Positions 13,501 through 27,142 of a stretch of DNA of 64,000 nucleotides are shown here, in pieces. The stretch is from NCBI RefSeq assembly GCF_003254395.2, contig NC_037639.1, positions 13,745,037 to 13,809,036 of the forward strand, written 5' to 3'. Origin of the DNA: Apis mellifera (taxonomy: Eukaryota > Arthropoda > Insecta > Hymenoptera > Apidae). The notes beneath the pieces were generated by a model. It worked only from the letters and a program-made list of their open reading frames with translations, did not search any database and was not told the origin of the DNA. Position 1 is the stretch's first letter. Each line of letters begins with the position of its first letter. The translations under genes were made by a program, and so were the position numbers.

Positions 13501-16500
13501 TCATCAGTCTGTTTCTTCTGCTGTGAGAAAATCTTCGAAGTTGTTCTGTAATGGTGTACTTGCCGGTGCAAATATCAGGCTCTATCAGTTATACATCCCG
13601 TATGATTGATTCTCGAACGAACGATTCTCGAAAGGATATTCTTAAAAGTTATTTCAATAATTTCAACAGTATATATTCATAATTTTCCACTATTCGGATG
13701 TTTGTTGATTTTATAGATATCAATTTGTTTGAAATTGATCCATTGTGAATTTACTTCCAACGAATTTTTAAAACGTAGCAAAAGTACGTTGTCACTTTTC
13801 TTCGAGGTTTGCCTTTAGGGATACTTTCGAAGTATCGTCTCGTCTTTCCTTTTTGCAACTTCTAAAAATGGAACTATCTTTCGAACACTGTTAATACGAA
13901 CCATCTGTTCCTATAACTTCTAAATCGATATCGAGCATATAGCATTACTTTAAAGTTATAGTCATCGATATCGTCAACACGGGAAAAAGAACGAAATGAA
14001 TTTACAAGTTTTTTCGAAACGTACTTATTATCTTTATTAGGTGCACGTTGGTTTCTTGCGTGTCAAACTACAATCAAGGGAGAATGAAATCTATGGTTCT
14101 TTGGTTAAAAAAAAAAAAAAAAAATTGATTATCCATTGATCGGTGGGACGATTGACTCGATGTAATGGAATCAAGAAAATAGCGGAATGAAACCGGACAT
14201 TAGTGATAAGTTGTTGCAAAAAAGTGCACGGTTATTAGAGCACGTTATCTGAGGCTAGCTCTTGGTAATATTATTATTTCTCCCTTCTGCGTAATTCTTT
14301 GTACGCTCAGCCAACTGCATTATAGTTTCTTACCCAATAGCACGCCGTGATTACGCCATTATAATCGTACCTCTCCGACGACTACTTCTTCACCGTGCAA
14401 TTAGCGGCCGAATCTCTAAATGCAATCGTGTAGCTGCATGAAATCCGCGCAATTTCACGATTCACCGATAGACGACACGTTTAGATTGCCAGCCGACGAT
14501 TCTCCTCGTCGGTAATTTGTTTCTCTTGAATAACGGCAGGACGCAATTACGAGAGTTCGATAGAGCGCTTTTCGAAAATGTTTCGAGAAGCATTCGGTCC
14601 ATTCTTCGCTTCGAAAAAAAAAAAATAGAACGCGAAGAGAGATGAGAAATAAAGATATAGAGATAAAAGAAGAGGGAAATGTTCGGTTCGAGGAAAGAAA
14701 ATCGAAGCGATGCGATCGAATTAGGTTATATAGTTGCTCGCGGTAAAAATGTCGGCTCTCTGGTGTTCTCCGCATTTCAGTGACGTCACGATCGCGTAGA
14801 AAAGTTCCGTTAGGTATCTCCCGCCCCTGAAGAGTTGTGGGAATCATCCGGTTTGAGCAACGTGGCTTCGACTTCTCCACGACACCGTCCACGGTTACCA
14901 GTCTTTTTGCGCTAGCCTGTTCACTTGCTTTTCAACAACCTATCAACGTCCATCTTTCGTTTACTCGTCTCATCCGATCTCGTTACTCAACGCGTGTTTT
15001 ACATACGTATAGACGAGCAAAAATGTCCTTGGATTCGCGGTCGAAGATCCGGGTCAAGTACGGGAAACGTTACTTTTCTTACTATTATCGACACGTTTCT
15101 CGTATTCGCGTTGCATAATATTTCATTCGTCCGATCGAAACGAATTATCCCGCGATGCGTGGTGATTGAGAATCTTGAAAGAAAGCGCGTGTATCCGAGT
15201 CGATAACGAGCAACACGTTTTCGCTCGTTCGTCCAATGTTATCGTCGCGCGAGTATCCGAACGAGTTTCTTATCGGCACCACTTTGTTTCCATTTCACGG
15301 CCCTCGATGAAAATTCGAATCGAGAAATCCCGAACGAGAAATCTTGGAACTCTTGGGGAGACCTTGTATATTCACGGATCGATACAACGAACGAGTTTCG
15401 TCTCGTTAGAAGATTCGTGAATATTTTCGTTTCCTGTCCGTTCACCGTGTATTACACCTTCGTCGCGTATATTCGTGGCATTATCCTCATTTGCATTCGT
15501 TGAGCGGTACCTTTAGGGTATGTATATCCGAATTTCGTTTGCATACAGGACGGGTTCCTTTGTCAGTGAAAATACGGCTGTTAGCCCACTACATATTCGC
15601 CTCTATTCCGGCTTCTTTCAACTAGTTTACCAAAGCCACTCATTTCGAGAACTTTACACGGACACGCGCACAACAACACAAAATTTCACAGACGCGGTGA
15701 GAAAAAGAAGGTGAGAGAAATGGCAAAGGACGGAGTGTAGGAGACGAAACAATGAGGAGAAAGGAGAGTGGCGCGGAAAGGAGATGGAAAGCAAAGGACG
15801 TGATTTGATAACGCGGCATCGATCCAGCTTCTCAGGATGCTTCCACCCTTCCCCCTTCATTCTCCGTCTCGATTCTCCTTGCTTTTCCATTTCACGCCCC
15901 CTCTCGATCCCCCTCTCGGCCTTTGCTCATTTCTGCGAGTCTGTGCAACCGGCACAACTACAAATACCGTCCTCGCTGTCCATTTCGCTCGATCTTCGGG
16001 ATCACCGGTAGGCTTCGTTCCTATCTTGGAACGAGAATCCCCGATAAATTCTTGGACGTTGGGTTATTTCAGACGCGTCGGCCACACGAAAATATTCCAA
16101 GCTCGTAATGGGTTACTCCGGTCGTTTCGTATCCGTTACGACTTTTATTCTCCCTCCTTCTCCACTGTCGCGTCGAGGGCTCTTTTATCCGGAAGTAACC
16201 CCTAAAAATCCCCTTAACCCCGTGTACACGTCGAACCGCGTATATCTATACGGTAGTATTGGAAAGAATTTCTCCCTTCACGAATTTTTCGTAAACGTTT
16301 AGATATAAAATTAACCGTCCTGCCGAAACCGAGCAATTTGAGATATCTAATCTAGTCAAAGTCACCGCATTTGCGAGCGTGCTTTGTTTACGTCGCTTAG
16401 GCGAGTGAAAGTTTCCGTCAGGCAACGGGTAACGCGATTTTGCGCGTGCAAGTACGCGCGAACGTGTATGTTTTATAGCAGTATCTGCGCTCTAAAATTT

Positions 16501-19500
16501 TTCCACGGATAACCTCCTCTCTCTCTCTCTTCCAATTGGTCGAATCTTGGAAAGCGCGAACGAATAATCGTAAATAATCGACGATGCGGGAACGGCGGAT
16601 GATAAAGTAATTAAGAGAGAAAATCGATTTGTCCTAAATTACGATCCTGTTATTAAATTATCAGCATTCGGGGCAAGTCGCGTTACGAGCGGAATACGAA
16701 TGGAAGAGCAGGCGAGATTACCTTGAAGGCGACAAGTGGCCTGGCCAATGAACCGGCCGCACGTCCGAACGGCTGCCACCGAGACGCCACGAATTAAACG
16801 ATCCGAAGATTTTTTTTCCAATCCTCGCCACAATTTCTTCTGCCCAATTCGTATATTGTTGTTTTCTTGCCGGTCCCGGATATGTCGAACTCGTGTTTGT
16901 GACCTCTGATATGATCGAATAAAAAAACGCCTTCTTATCTTGTTCGGCACGTCTTTGTTTATGAAGAAAAAGAAAGAATTTTACACGAATTTTTTTTTTC
17001 CAGTTTATATATGACCGATGAAAGTCGTTGTTGTAGGAACTCGATAATATATTTGTTCAATACGATTTTTTAATTTAATTATCTATATTTATTTACACGT
17101 GGAAGTATTGTAATTTGTTTTCGTGGAAAAATCGACTTTTGATCTTTGTTTTTAATTCCATCGTAAACCTTTCATCCTTGTATGTCCAGGTTATTGCAAA
17201 AAAAAAGAGCTATTTGTACCTCTTTTTGGAATTTGTTTATAGCCGTCCATTTTCACGAGAACCGACTGCGCCGGCGTTCACGTACTAAACGATTCGAAGC
17301 ACGAACATTTCTATCGTTCGTTTAATTTATCGTTCCAATCTCGATGTAGTCATAGGGTTATAATCGATCAATTTTTATAGTTGGATAGTACGTTGATAAA
17401 TTTTTCCAAGTTTTCTAAGTTTTCTCTCACAGTTATTGTTTTCTCGAGATTGCATCATCAGTATCAATTTTGCGAGGTTTTCTCGTCCGGAATACGGTTG
17501 GTGCTTGCACGAGGTCAGTTACCAGCTGTCGGTAAATTCTCAAGTAAACAAACGAGAAAGGACCGTCGAATGTTAAAAGTAGCGGTGCGAGTTTTCGGTC
17601 GGTCGTTCGAGTTCAACCTTGGCTCCCTCGTTTAAGTTCGGAGCCAACAATCGTTACACGCCATTATACCGTTTTCTTTGCTCGTTCTGCTTGATTATGA
17701 CCTTTCCGTTCCTATTCCTTTTTTCCTTCCATTAACTCACCAATTAATCGTCGAGGGTTGTACAATTAAACGTTGACGCCGCACGCAGAACGTAATCGCG
17801 CGATCTCGGAAAGGGCCATTGCATTAGACGGAGAGGGAAAAGACGAAGAAAAAGAGAGAGCATGAAATAGAGCTCGCGTATTGTTATTATTAAAAGCTCG
17901 TAACCAACGAAGGAGGACGATTACGTTTCGCTCGGTACGGTCGTTTTGTCTTTCGAATCCCGTCGTTTTACGAAAGTAGAGGTTTTTTAGTAGACACGTA
18001 AATAGCGCGCATACCGGCACCGGGTGCAAAGGTTCCGGCCATGACGGATTGACGAATCGATTTCTCTGCGGCAGATACGTTTTACCACCGTCTTCGAGAC
18101 CGTTTCTCCCAGCTTCTTTCTCTTTCCTGCGTACACGCAAGGAAAAAGAAGAAACTTGTCGACACAGGGAACGATCTCGTTTTTTCTTTTCTCGTGGCCA
18201 GAAAAGCGAATGCGCTCTCGTTTCGAGAGCGAGGAGAGACGAGAGAGATAATCGTTTCTCGTTTCCTCCGCTTCTGACTGACCCTCTTTCTTCTATCTTC
18301 TTAGACGTCTTGATACGCAAAAGTTACACGCGTTGTACGCGCCCGATATATATTTAGCGCGTGCGGCATTTCTCGACCCACATACTCATCTGAAGGTAGA
18401 ATGTCTCGTATACAGTGGAGTTATCCCTCTGCTAGTCACGACAAAGACGTTGTTCTCTCTCTCTCCTTCTTTCGCGATCTATCATCTTCGATGCAACGAC
18501 ATCTCGGGATCATCGAGTCGCAACCTCGATTTTTAACAGCCTTTAGTTGATCTCGCTTTCCCCCTTTTTTTCTTGCAACTTCTTTTTTTAACGCAGTTGC
18601 TTCGATGAAGCAGAATTGAAGAGCGTTCTCTTATTTTTTATTTAATCAGATTTAATCTGAATAGTTTCTATCTTTATCAGAATCGACACTTTTGAACGCA
18701 ATCCGATCGATTCGATTGTCTCGATAAAAGAAAAAAAAAGAAAAATAATGAAGAGGGCGATAAAAGCCACTTGGAAATGCACGGAATTTGCACGGGCATC
18801 GCGTAAATTTCCAAGAGCATCTCTTCGCGCGAATACATTTGCGAAGAATCGTGTTTGACGACAGAGACGAGGAGCTATGAGTCATTGTCGATGGTGTTAG
18901 GGGAGCTCGGATAACCACTACTAAATCAATGGCGCAGTCATAGTCGACATCGGTGCATTATCGTCGTGTCCCTTTCTTCTTGATTCATTTTGCGCATCTG
19001 TGCGTGACCGTGTTCCGACTGAAAATCGATAAGATCGTTCGAAAGTTTAACCTTTACGGGAGGAGGATTTGCCTTGCCGCTCTTCTAGTTGCCATTCTCG
19101 TTGCGTCCTTCGTGTGCGTGTGTGCCTACAATCTTCGTGGAGTTGTCCATTGTCCATTGCTGAACCGAAACGCGAGAAAGAAAAAGGGAGAAAATAATAG
19201 AAAGATAGAAAATGGAAGCGTTGGAGAATGCGGATGACGTGAAACAAGCGTGCAAACCGTAAGCTCGTGCACGCTTCATAAATTCATACCCGCAGTTCCG
19301 GTCCACGTTCTTCGACGTCGTAGAAGTTCCTTTAATTGGTATCGTTCGAGGGAGAAGTCAAGAGTCGTAAATCGATACGATCGGTGGATTTATCGATGCG
19401 TTACTCAGTGTCGAAACCGACGTCGTGACTAGGGAGAAACATTTAAGAAATAATTTAAACGTTTGCTCACCCCCTCCTTTGAAGTGTTCGCCTCTCCTCG

Positions 19501-20720
19501 CGTGGCCACCGGATGATTCGAGATATCGCCGATAAATCGGATTAAACGGAGCGAGCGTATAACGCGAAATCGCGTTAGATCGTGTGGCATTGTTCGGCCG
19601 CGTGTTATTGAATCGATAACGTCTGGTTGGCACGCGTAGCCGTAGGGTATGCGCGCGCCAGCCACGCAAATAAATACACCCTATTAATTGTAAATGAAAT
19701 GCAATATTTGTTCGAACGTCGTCATAATCCCCCGAGCTAACGTTTATGCCGCGATCTGTTCGCTTTCCTCGCCATTGTGGTTGGAACTTGATCGACACTG
19801 ATCCGATAAAACAGTTCCCGTTAATTGACTCTTCGTGTACCGCGAATTACGTCAACGGGAGGTGTTGGCAAAAATGGATACTTTCGAGATTTGAAGATTT
19901 GCTCGAAGAATTTCGCGGAGAAATTAGAATTCTAATAAGAGATACAATTGTGTTAAGTTCTTTTTTGGAACGGGAGGCGGAAATGGCGCTTGTGCATCAG
20001 AAACTAATTTGCTCTATTCCGGAATAATGATGGTGGATAGTAATATCGAGGTGACCACGGTGCACATCCACGCACACAAACGCGCAAACTAATCGCAGTA
20101 ATCTCTGATACCTTGTAACTCAGCGTCAATTGGTTTGCCACGGTCGGTCCATTAATATCGACGATATCTAGGTTGGCGGAAGGTGGTAGGTGATAGAACG
20201 GAAAGTAGACGACGGTGAATCATGGTTTAAACCGTTTTGCTGCCTATGAAATAAAATTCATCGCAGATATTTCTAACGTTTCGTTGATCTTTCGCGATGA
20301 TAGAAGACGAAATTGGAATCAGATTTGCAATATATTCGTGACACAATGATCGACTGATTTAATCGATCAAAATGATTTGAATAATCTCGATGGAATCGTG
20401 CAATTCGAATCTGTAAATCCGATAGCAAACGACAAATCCTCCATATCCCGAAGAAATCATGGTCTAGGAGATGGCACGCGTCCTCCCCTTTGACAAGTTT
20501 GCTCCATTAATTTGTCTACGTTACGCGTAGTAGAGTAATATCGATAGTATCTGGACGCGCGAGGGAGGTTAGCGGTTAGGGTGGCTGAGAGCAGAGGGAA
20601 GGAGTAAACGAGGTGCGGATTCATGGGTTACGCTGCTCGGATTCTGACGTCACGTCGCTTGTACGCAAGTTTACCACCACTACTATTCCTGTCGGTGTTA
20701 CTACTTCTGCTATATCACTT

Positions 20721-20772
20721 ACTACTACTACTACTACTACTACTACTATTACTACTACTACTACTACTACTA
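20721..20772. repeat. (ACT)n microsatellite
   Basis: About 17 ACT units with one ATT interruption. It gives Leu and Val runs in overlapping open frames on the two strands, which are therefore spurious. Confidence 0.95.
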
Positions 20773-21183
20773 GTGCATCGCAAACATAGATGGCGTCAGA
20801 GGATATACTTGTAACGCTACACCAAGCTTGCATACGTACACATATATACGCTTCGATGTCACTGTCACTCAACGTACTTACCACGCTATCGTTATAATTG
20901 TCAATGTTTGCGTCACTCTCACCATTGTATCGTATACAAGTACGAGTGACTGCACTCCACACTATGGAACAGTCCCACCACATTTGTGCCGGCGACTCTC
21001 TGTTTACCACCACAAAGTCGTCGACATTCGGTACACACGTGTACAAGCGTGGAAAGGACAGAGAGAAACGAACAGGACACGGAGCGGGGCGAGAAAGAGA
21101 AAGAGATAAACGATGAAAGGAGAGGGAGAATTTACATCCGAGAGAGATACGCGTAGCCTTTTCTTTTTCCCTTCTTTCTTCCT

Positions 21184-21187
<4 letters not shown>

Positions 21188-21222
<35 letters not shown>
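21188..21222. repeat. (CT)n microsatellite in a long polypyrimidine/polypurine block
   Basis: About 17 CT units. They sit in a wider block, roughly 21050-21640, where the plus strand alternates purine-rich and pyrimidine-rich segments. In insects (GA)n/(CT)n runs can bind GAGA-type factors; no other promoter sign was found here. Confidence 0.95.
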
Positions 21223-21224
<2 letters not shown>

Positions 21225-21623
21225 TTCGACTCGACCGTTGCTCTTTCTTCTCTTCGCTCTTTGTCCATCTCGGGCAGGTGCTCGCCGAATTGCCGCAGAA
21301 CTGGCAAAGGAAAAAAGAGGAAGGCGGAAAACGAGGAAGAGAGACGGAGAACAGCGACGAGAGAGCCGATACTTAATCCTCCCTTCGTTGGCCCACCCTC
21401 GGCAGGAAATCAATAGAGAGAGACTCGCTCTATCCTCCCTCCCCTTTCCTCTTTCTCTCTTTCTTTCTGCCTCTGTTTCGGTCTCGCTGCTCTTTCTTCT
21501 TTGTACTCCCCTTTCTTTTCCTAGCACAGCCGCGGTCGTTCGAAGTTTAGAAACAGCTCTTGTTTACTCCCGTCTCCGTCTCGTTCTCCCTCTTCATTTT
21601 CCTCTCTTTCTTTCCCTTCTACT

Positions 21624-21635
21624 CCCCCCCCCCCC
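21624..21635. repeat. Poly-C run of 12
   Basis: An uninterrupted run of 12 C in a pyrimidine-rich context. It is likely to vary in length between individuals and reads. Confidence 0.9.
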
Positions 21636-21921
21636 TTATCCCCGAGACTCGTAATCTCGGTGGAAACGTTTTAACGATCATTTTGTTCGATCGTGCGATT
21701 TGTCTTTCTCTCCAATTGGAAATAACAACATCGATCGACAAATAACAAGCGCGTGTGCCTCGATCCATTGATTCGTTGGTAGGGTATAATCGTTATCCAA
21801 CCTAAATGTTTGCACTGTTTGCTCGGGAGTCAAGGTAATTCGATCAAAGGTTATCGATATCGCGGGATTAAACGCGATACTACGGAGAGCTCCCTGTCGA
21901 AACCAATTTTCCTCTTTGCCG

Positions 21922-21981
21922 AAAAAAAAAAAAAAAAAAAAAAAAAAGAAAGAAAGAAAGAAGAAAAGAAAAAAGAAATCG
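21922..21981. repeat. Poly-A of 26 followed by (GAAA)n-like tract
   Basis: A run of 26 A is followed by GAAA repeats and A/G-rich sequence. No target-site duplication or upstream retroelement sequence was recognised, so I do not call it a retroposon tail. Confidence 0.9.
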
Positions 21982-22535
21982 TGGCTGAGAGATCGTGTAA
22001 TCTTTTAAAACGATTCAGGTAGCTTTCTTCATTGAGGTCGAGTTACACCGGAGTTGCCTCTTTTCACCGAGCCCTTTAAACCGAAACAACCGTACACTGA
22101 CCAACAATGGATCGATGTCCGACCGGTGAACGAGGCAGGCTTGTTTATCGGCGTCGAACGTGTCTCGGTAAAAAGACGACCGGCAACTTTCGCGTTCGTC
22201 AAAATACAACCGCTCGGAACAAAAGTGCTCGCGACGAAACGAGTGATTGGCGCAAGAAGCAACTAGCCGAGAATGTTGTTTCCAATACGAAAGAAGTCGG
22301 GAGAAACGACGCCTAGGAATTCTCTCTTCGTGGGCGGTGAAAATCGGAATTTTGTTTTTATCTGGTCGCGTGTGTACCGAGGCGGACGGGGCGGGGAGGT
22401 GGGGGCGGGGGGACTGGAAGGAGAGACGGACGATGATGGGCGGCGTGTACGCGTGACGTAGCGGAAGTCGTGCGTCACCAATGACGTAACGACATCGAAA
22501 GAGGAGGAACGTCCGAAAGAGGCCATTGACGAGAG

Positions 22536-23000
22536 GACTTGTTGCACGCGTCCTTTTCTCTGCGTGGGCTCTTGATCCTGCTTCCTACCGAAATAGCAGC
22601 GCCTAGAGAACGTAACGTAATTCCAACTTCAATTAGGGAAACCAGTTATTTTTTTCCCCCTTCCCTCCCTGTCTTCCCTTTTTCCAGGGTATAGCGGATT
22701 TATCGTAGACCCGTGTAATCGAGTTCCAATTGAATCCCACCAGACTCGTCCGCGTAAGGGCGGAGTGGAAAGTGGCGGTGGACTTGTTGCGCGCACTTTT
22801 CTACGCGCGTGGTATTTCCTTGATCCTATCATCCTCTTTGGATTAATGCAATGTAATTCCGGATTCTGTTAACGCGCAATCGTGGCTTTTTACGCGCAAA
22901 AGTGTCTTCTTCTACCGAGCGAGCCCCGAGAGAGCACGTAAGACGAAGCAAAGTGGCGTAGACTTGTTGCATACCTATTCGCGCATGTGTGCCTCGGCTC
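22536..23000. repeat. Three degenerate copies of a non-coding repeat
   Basis: The word GACTTGTTGC occurs at about 22536, 22781 and 22961, each followed by a CGCG-rich segment of about 20 bases. The second and third copies share AAAGTGGCG before the word. The first and second share a CTTGATCCT word and then GTAATTCC further on. Spacings are about 245 and 180 bases. This looks like an old local triplication that has diverged. No function is evident. Confidence 0.6.
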
Positions 23001-24809
23001 CCCGTGTTCCCGATGATAGGCCGGGAAAATGGAGAAAGTTGGTCCTCCATGTTTTTACGGTATCGAGGACGTGAATCCTTCTTGATCGATTCGATGGCTG
23101 GATATTCGGCGTCCGTGAAACTTTACTTTGCGACCTGATACAGATTTCCACTTCTATCTATAAGCGATCTGCCGAGCCGTCGAGTCTCGAAATCCAAGTG
23201 TTGGCGCCATGTCGTTTCCTTGGCAACTCTGCCACCCCGCGTATACGAAATTTAAAAGTAGCTCTTAGCTCCTCTGCTTAATCAACCGTCCGTATCTTCG
23301 ACTGAATCGTAATTGATACACATTGCGACGTGAAATGGATCGGATATTTCGATTAATTTTATCAGTTTGTAAATGAGTAATTTATCGCATGACGCGTACA
23401 ATGATGTTTCTCGATTTGCATAATCCTTGTTATTTATTTATTCGTTGACAAAGAAGGGAAAAAATCGTGGCGTATCACGGCGTGAAATCTTTTTAGAAAT
23501 CTTTCAATCTCGAAGATATAGCGATTTCTATAGCGACTTTAATTATTTTGATTATTTTTATATAAACGAATGTGAAAAACTAGATACAAAAACTTAATTA
23601 GATAAGAAAATTTTCTAGATTAGGAATTTTATGTATACGTATGTATAAATAATCTTACGAATTATCGGTCTGTCAGATACTACGGGAAGTATCTGTTATT
23701 TGCTGTATATGATCATTTATCACGAATGAATAGGATGAGATTTATGATAAAGTTGTATCATAATTTTTCTGTATATATACATATATATATATTTTCTTTT
23801 AATCAAACATTATTGAGATTTTTTGTATAATTTTTGAAATTGAGGCAATTTATGTCCACTTCTTGTATTAGATTACAATTTTCGTATTTCCTTGTGTTTT
23901 TTTATTTTTACGTCAAGTTCAAATTGTTTCTTTTATAGATCAAAAAAATACTAAAATTTTTAAACGGAACATGTATTACATTATGTACTTAACGGTAAAC
24001 CGCATTTTAATATAGATATTTATAGAAATTAACAATCTTATCATTAAGTGTCACTTCAAACGATGATAAAATGTATTCCGTCCTGTATAAATTACATAAA
24101 TAACGAGTTAGTAAATACTAAGCTAAATTTTCGAGAATGGAAATATTTAAGGGTCTTTATTAAATAATGTTTTTTTTGTCGTTCAACAAGAGCATTTAAT
24201 ATAATCAATCGTTTTAAACGCGGTGCTTAAATGTGTGTATCAACTATCACGAATTTGTTATCATTCGATATGATACATAGTTATATATTTGCATAATTGA
24301 GTGACATTTCGAAATGAATGCGATTAATATTTATCATCATATGTGTAATTTATATTCAATTCGTGTCATTGAGTGAGGTTATGCGCGAGTGGGAATTTAA
24401 ATAGCACTGTCATTTGAAGAAAACATGTCGAAAAAAGAAGAAATTTTGGATTCTAAAATTGATACGTAACAGAAAACATACGTGAAAGTTGTATAGATGG
24501 ACGAATAATTATCAAATTGAATAAAGTTTAATATTTTACAAAATCGATACAAATTTATAAATATAAAAAGGATTATAAACTTTCTTTTCTATTATCTTAG
24601 TGGAAATAATCGATAAAAAATTAAAATCATTCGATATTACTTTTCTATCAATTAAAAGCGTTCAAAAAAAATTTGTTATCCTATTGTTTTTATATGCGAG
24701 ACATAACCATCGATACGTACGTTTGTACATTATTCTTCTCTATAAATTCACGTACAGTGAAATTCTATATTTTCTAATATCGTCGATAAGTAGGATATAC
24801 GGTTTGGTA

Positions 24810-25962
24810 TCGAAGAGTACCGTGAGATGGCGACTATGGAACAGGTGCACTCGACCAATCGGCGTGCGCGCAATCCCCCTTGTCCATCTACCGATTAGCG
24901 CTCTGGCGGTGTCACGAACAGCGATCGCAATATGGCTTCCGCCACCGCTAGCCTGTGAGAGTATCTTCGAAGGTGACAACATGGTGGAATACGTAAGGGT
25001 GCGCGAAGCGTCGCGCGTGTGAAAATTGCTAGTGTGGCCTTGTTGAGAATTATACATCGAGTCGATCGAGTGCCGAAGAAATAGTGCATATGCTCGAAAA
25101 ACAAAACATTACGAGAGAAGTGAGAGAGAAGGAGACACTGTATTCTGTTCGGTGGAGTAAGATAAACTGTACGCACGGGCCACTAGTTAGAGAAGGATAG
25201 AGTGACAGTGTGATACATCGGTTCGTTACGCTGGAGGTTTCTGACACGAATGTGTATCGGTTGAAAAAGTACGGAATTCCGTGTGTTTGGCGTTCTTGAA
25301 GCGTGGTTCGACTCGGTGATGCGAATGTAATAATCGAAAAAAAAAAAAAAGGGAGTATCAAATCTTTCGATGGTTGAGCACGGTGCGCGCGACTCATACG
25401 TCGAAAGCGTGGCTCTGTCGGTGTGTGTTACGTCCCGTACACGCCGTATCGTCTTGTACTCTTGTGTATACGTGCGATCTTTCGGTGTTGGAAATTGAAA
25501 GAAGATAGACAGACGGTACATGAGTGTGGAAGAATGAGAAAAAGAGTACAGAAGCACAGGGTGCACATCGACGAGCACGACGACGTAACAGAGAGAAGAA
25601 GGCGCAAAAGAGCTAGCGAGTGAGCCAGGCGACGTTGCCAGAGTTTTCCTTCTCGCGTTCCCTACTGTACAGCACGTCCCTTCGTGCTCCGAGAAAGACC
25701 GAAACGGAGAATAATGTGACAAGGAGCGAGAGAAAAGTAGTGCGAGAAGCTAACACAGAAATACAAGTGCGAGTGAGATAGGAGTACTGAGTAGCGTGAG
25801 TCGCGCGAAAAGGATCTAGGGAATTTTTGTATTCAATCGCCGGATTTGTCGATTTAACTCGTTTGTGTCCTCTGGACGTGTGATTCGTGAATACCACGAG
25901 ACGATTCCAAATGACGTACACACGAAACACGTGACACGTCGAGTTAGGCCGATCGACAAGCC
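24810..25962 (+). promoter_or_regulatory. Promoter region and long 5' leader of exon B
   Basis: At about 24800 the AT-rich sequence gives way to a CpG-rich segment with a GATGGCGAC word near 24825 and a CCAAT box near 24855. From about 25020 to 25962 the sequence resembles a long untranslated leader, with short frames only. Upstream ATGs include a frame of about 42 codons from 25370 and a 7-codon frame at 25911-25934. An in-frame TAG at 25945-25947 separates the leader from the ATG at 25963. The exact transcription start is not visible; I place it loosely between 24850 and 25050. Confidence 0.45.
25339..25352. repeat. Poly-A run inside the exon B leader
   Basis: A run of about 14 A within the presumed leader of exon B. 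Confidence 0.8.
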
Positions 25963-25976
25963 ATGAAGAAGCCACG
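25963..25976 (+). CDS. Candidate alternative first coding exon B (MKKP plus 2 bases)
   Basis: ATG AAG AAG CCA CG is followed at once by a consensus donor GTAAGT at 25977. An in-frame TAG 18 bases before the ATG fixes this as the first possible start in the frame. The exon ends after two bases of a codon, matching the common exon at 52212. The joined codon would be CGC (Arg), giving a basic N-terminus that runs straight into the Arg/Glu-rich stretch. The intron would be about 26.2 kb. The coding part is too short to judge by content; the case rests on the donor, the phase and the long leader-like sequence before it. Confidence 0.45.
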
Positions 25977-27102
25977 GTAAGTTTCGACAATTTTTCAATA
26001 ATTCTTCGTCTTTTATTCGCCTTGCGCGGTTGTACGACGTAAAAGATATTCCGTTTCACGAACAAATGGTCTATTTTTGAAACGGAGAATAGAAAACGTC
26101 AAAAAGAAAAAAAAAAAAACGAAATGGAAACATCCCATTATCCGACTAAGATATTTATACTTTTACAAAAAGTGACGCGTTTAACACGCCACGACGTAAA
26201 TAGGGGTTAGCGCCATGCTGTGGTAGGTGTCAGCGAATTTTCCGGTTGTCGGGGGATTTAGATTCGCGACTACGTTACTGTATGCAGGAACAGGTACAGC
26301 TCGTGGTGGTGAAGTGACGTGATTATGAGGGGATGACTCAGAGAAGATTGACGCCTTGTTTATCGATCTCGATACTGTTAAATGCTCGTTAATCGTATTT
26401 ATATTAATAATGCAATATTCGTAAAACGACGATGATCTTTTTACCCCGATATAATTATTTTTCGCCCACGCACCTTCAGATTTCTCGCTGTAAGTTAAGA
26501 GGGCTGTTCGTTGCCGATTAATTCACGGACGATTCCATCTTCCGACGACCGCCTCTATTTTTAGCGGAGCATCTACGAGTCCTACTTAATTATCTCGCGT
26601 TTATTGCTGGGAGTCGCGTGGGGGCCAGTAGATAGGCGATTCCCTGCGGTTTCTCTGCGATTCGTGTTCTTCGCTTCGATTTCTTCGTCCATTTTATTTT
26701 GACGAATCTTTTCAAACGTTTAATAATCATTATCGATTTTCTATACTAATGTATGAATAAAAAAATTTTATTGACAAATCGAGTAACGAGACAAGTGAAA
26801 GAGATGCTATTACTTTTTTGACGGGATACATTACACATCGTGATGCGTCTGTTAGAGACGCGTCTGTTAGAGAGAAATATCGTGCAAAGAATTCGTACGA
26901 CGAAATTGAGAAGCAACGAGAACGTTCCAAGTAGTTGCCGCTTCTTCTCTCGTTGACGATCAGACCAAGTTGCGTAGGTTGATAAATTATGAAGGATACC
27001 GAGGGAATGGTTGATCGAAGAGGAGGAACGTTTTGGCGTTGGTCTGATTCGAAATACCTCTTGAGTTCTTTATATCTATAGATCTCTATGTTTACGTGTG
27101 TG

Positions 27103-27106
<4 letters not shown>

Positions 27107-27139
<33 letters not shown>
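27107..27139. repeat. (TA)n microsatellite
   Basis: About 16 uninterrupted TA units. Confidence 0.95.

Positions 27140-27142
<3 letters not shown>

Larger units (their letters stand above)
7566..24800. other. Long intron or spacer, no further exon recognised
   Basis: The first half is AT-rich with GC-richer patches, notably 9540-10330 and 10860-10980. From about 14300 to 23300 it is CpG-rich with many overlapping open frames on both strands. The frames are Arg/Ser/Pro-rich or low complexity and lack paired splice sites or good start contexts. A GTAAGT at 9731 follows an open frame in the right phase for the common exon, but that frame has no ATG. 23300-24800 is AT-rich again. If exon A joins the common exon, all of this is intron. 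Confidence 0.5.

Noticed and set aside
18953..19237. 94-codon plus-strand frame with a hydrophobic stretch (ICLAALLVAILVASFV) followed by a basic region
   Set aside because: It contains no ATG, has no convincing splice acceptor upstream, and is overlapped by long frames on the other strand. The hydrophobic run is explained by GTTGCC/CTT-rich sequence.
20621..21307. 228-codon minus-strand frame, the longest in the window
   Set aside because: It is built from the ACT repeat (Val run) and the CT/GA repeats (Arg/Glu runs); opposing frames are open over the same bases.
21922..21981. Poly-A run as a retroposon tail
   Set aside because: No target-site duplication, no reverse-transcriptase or SINE-like sequence beside it.
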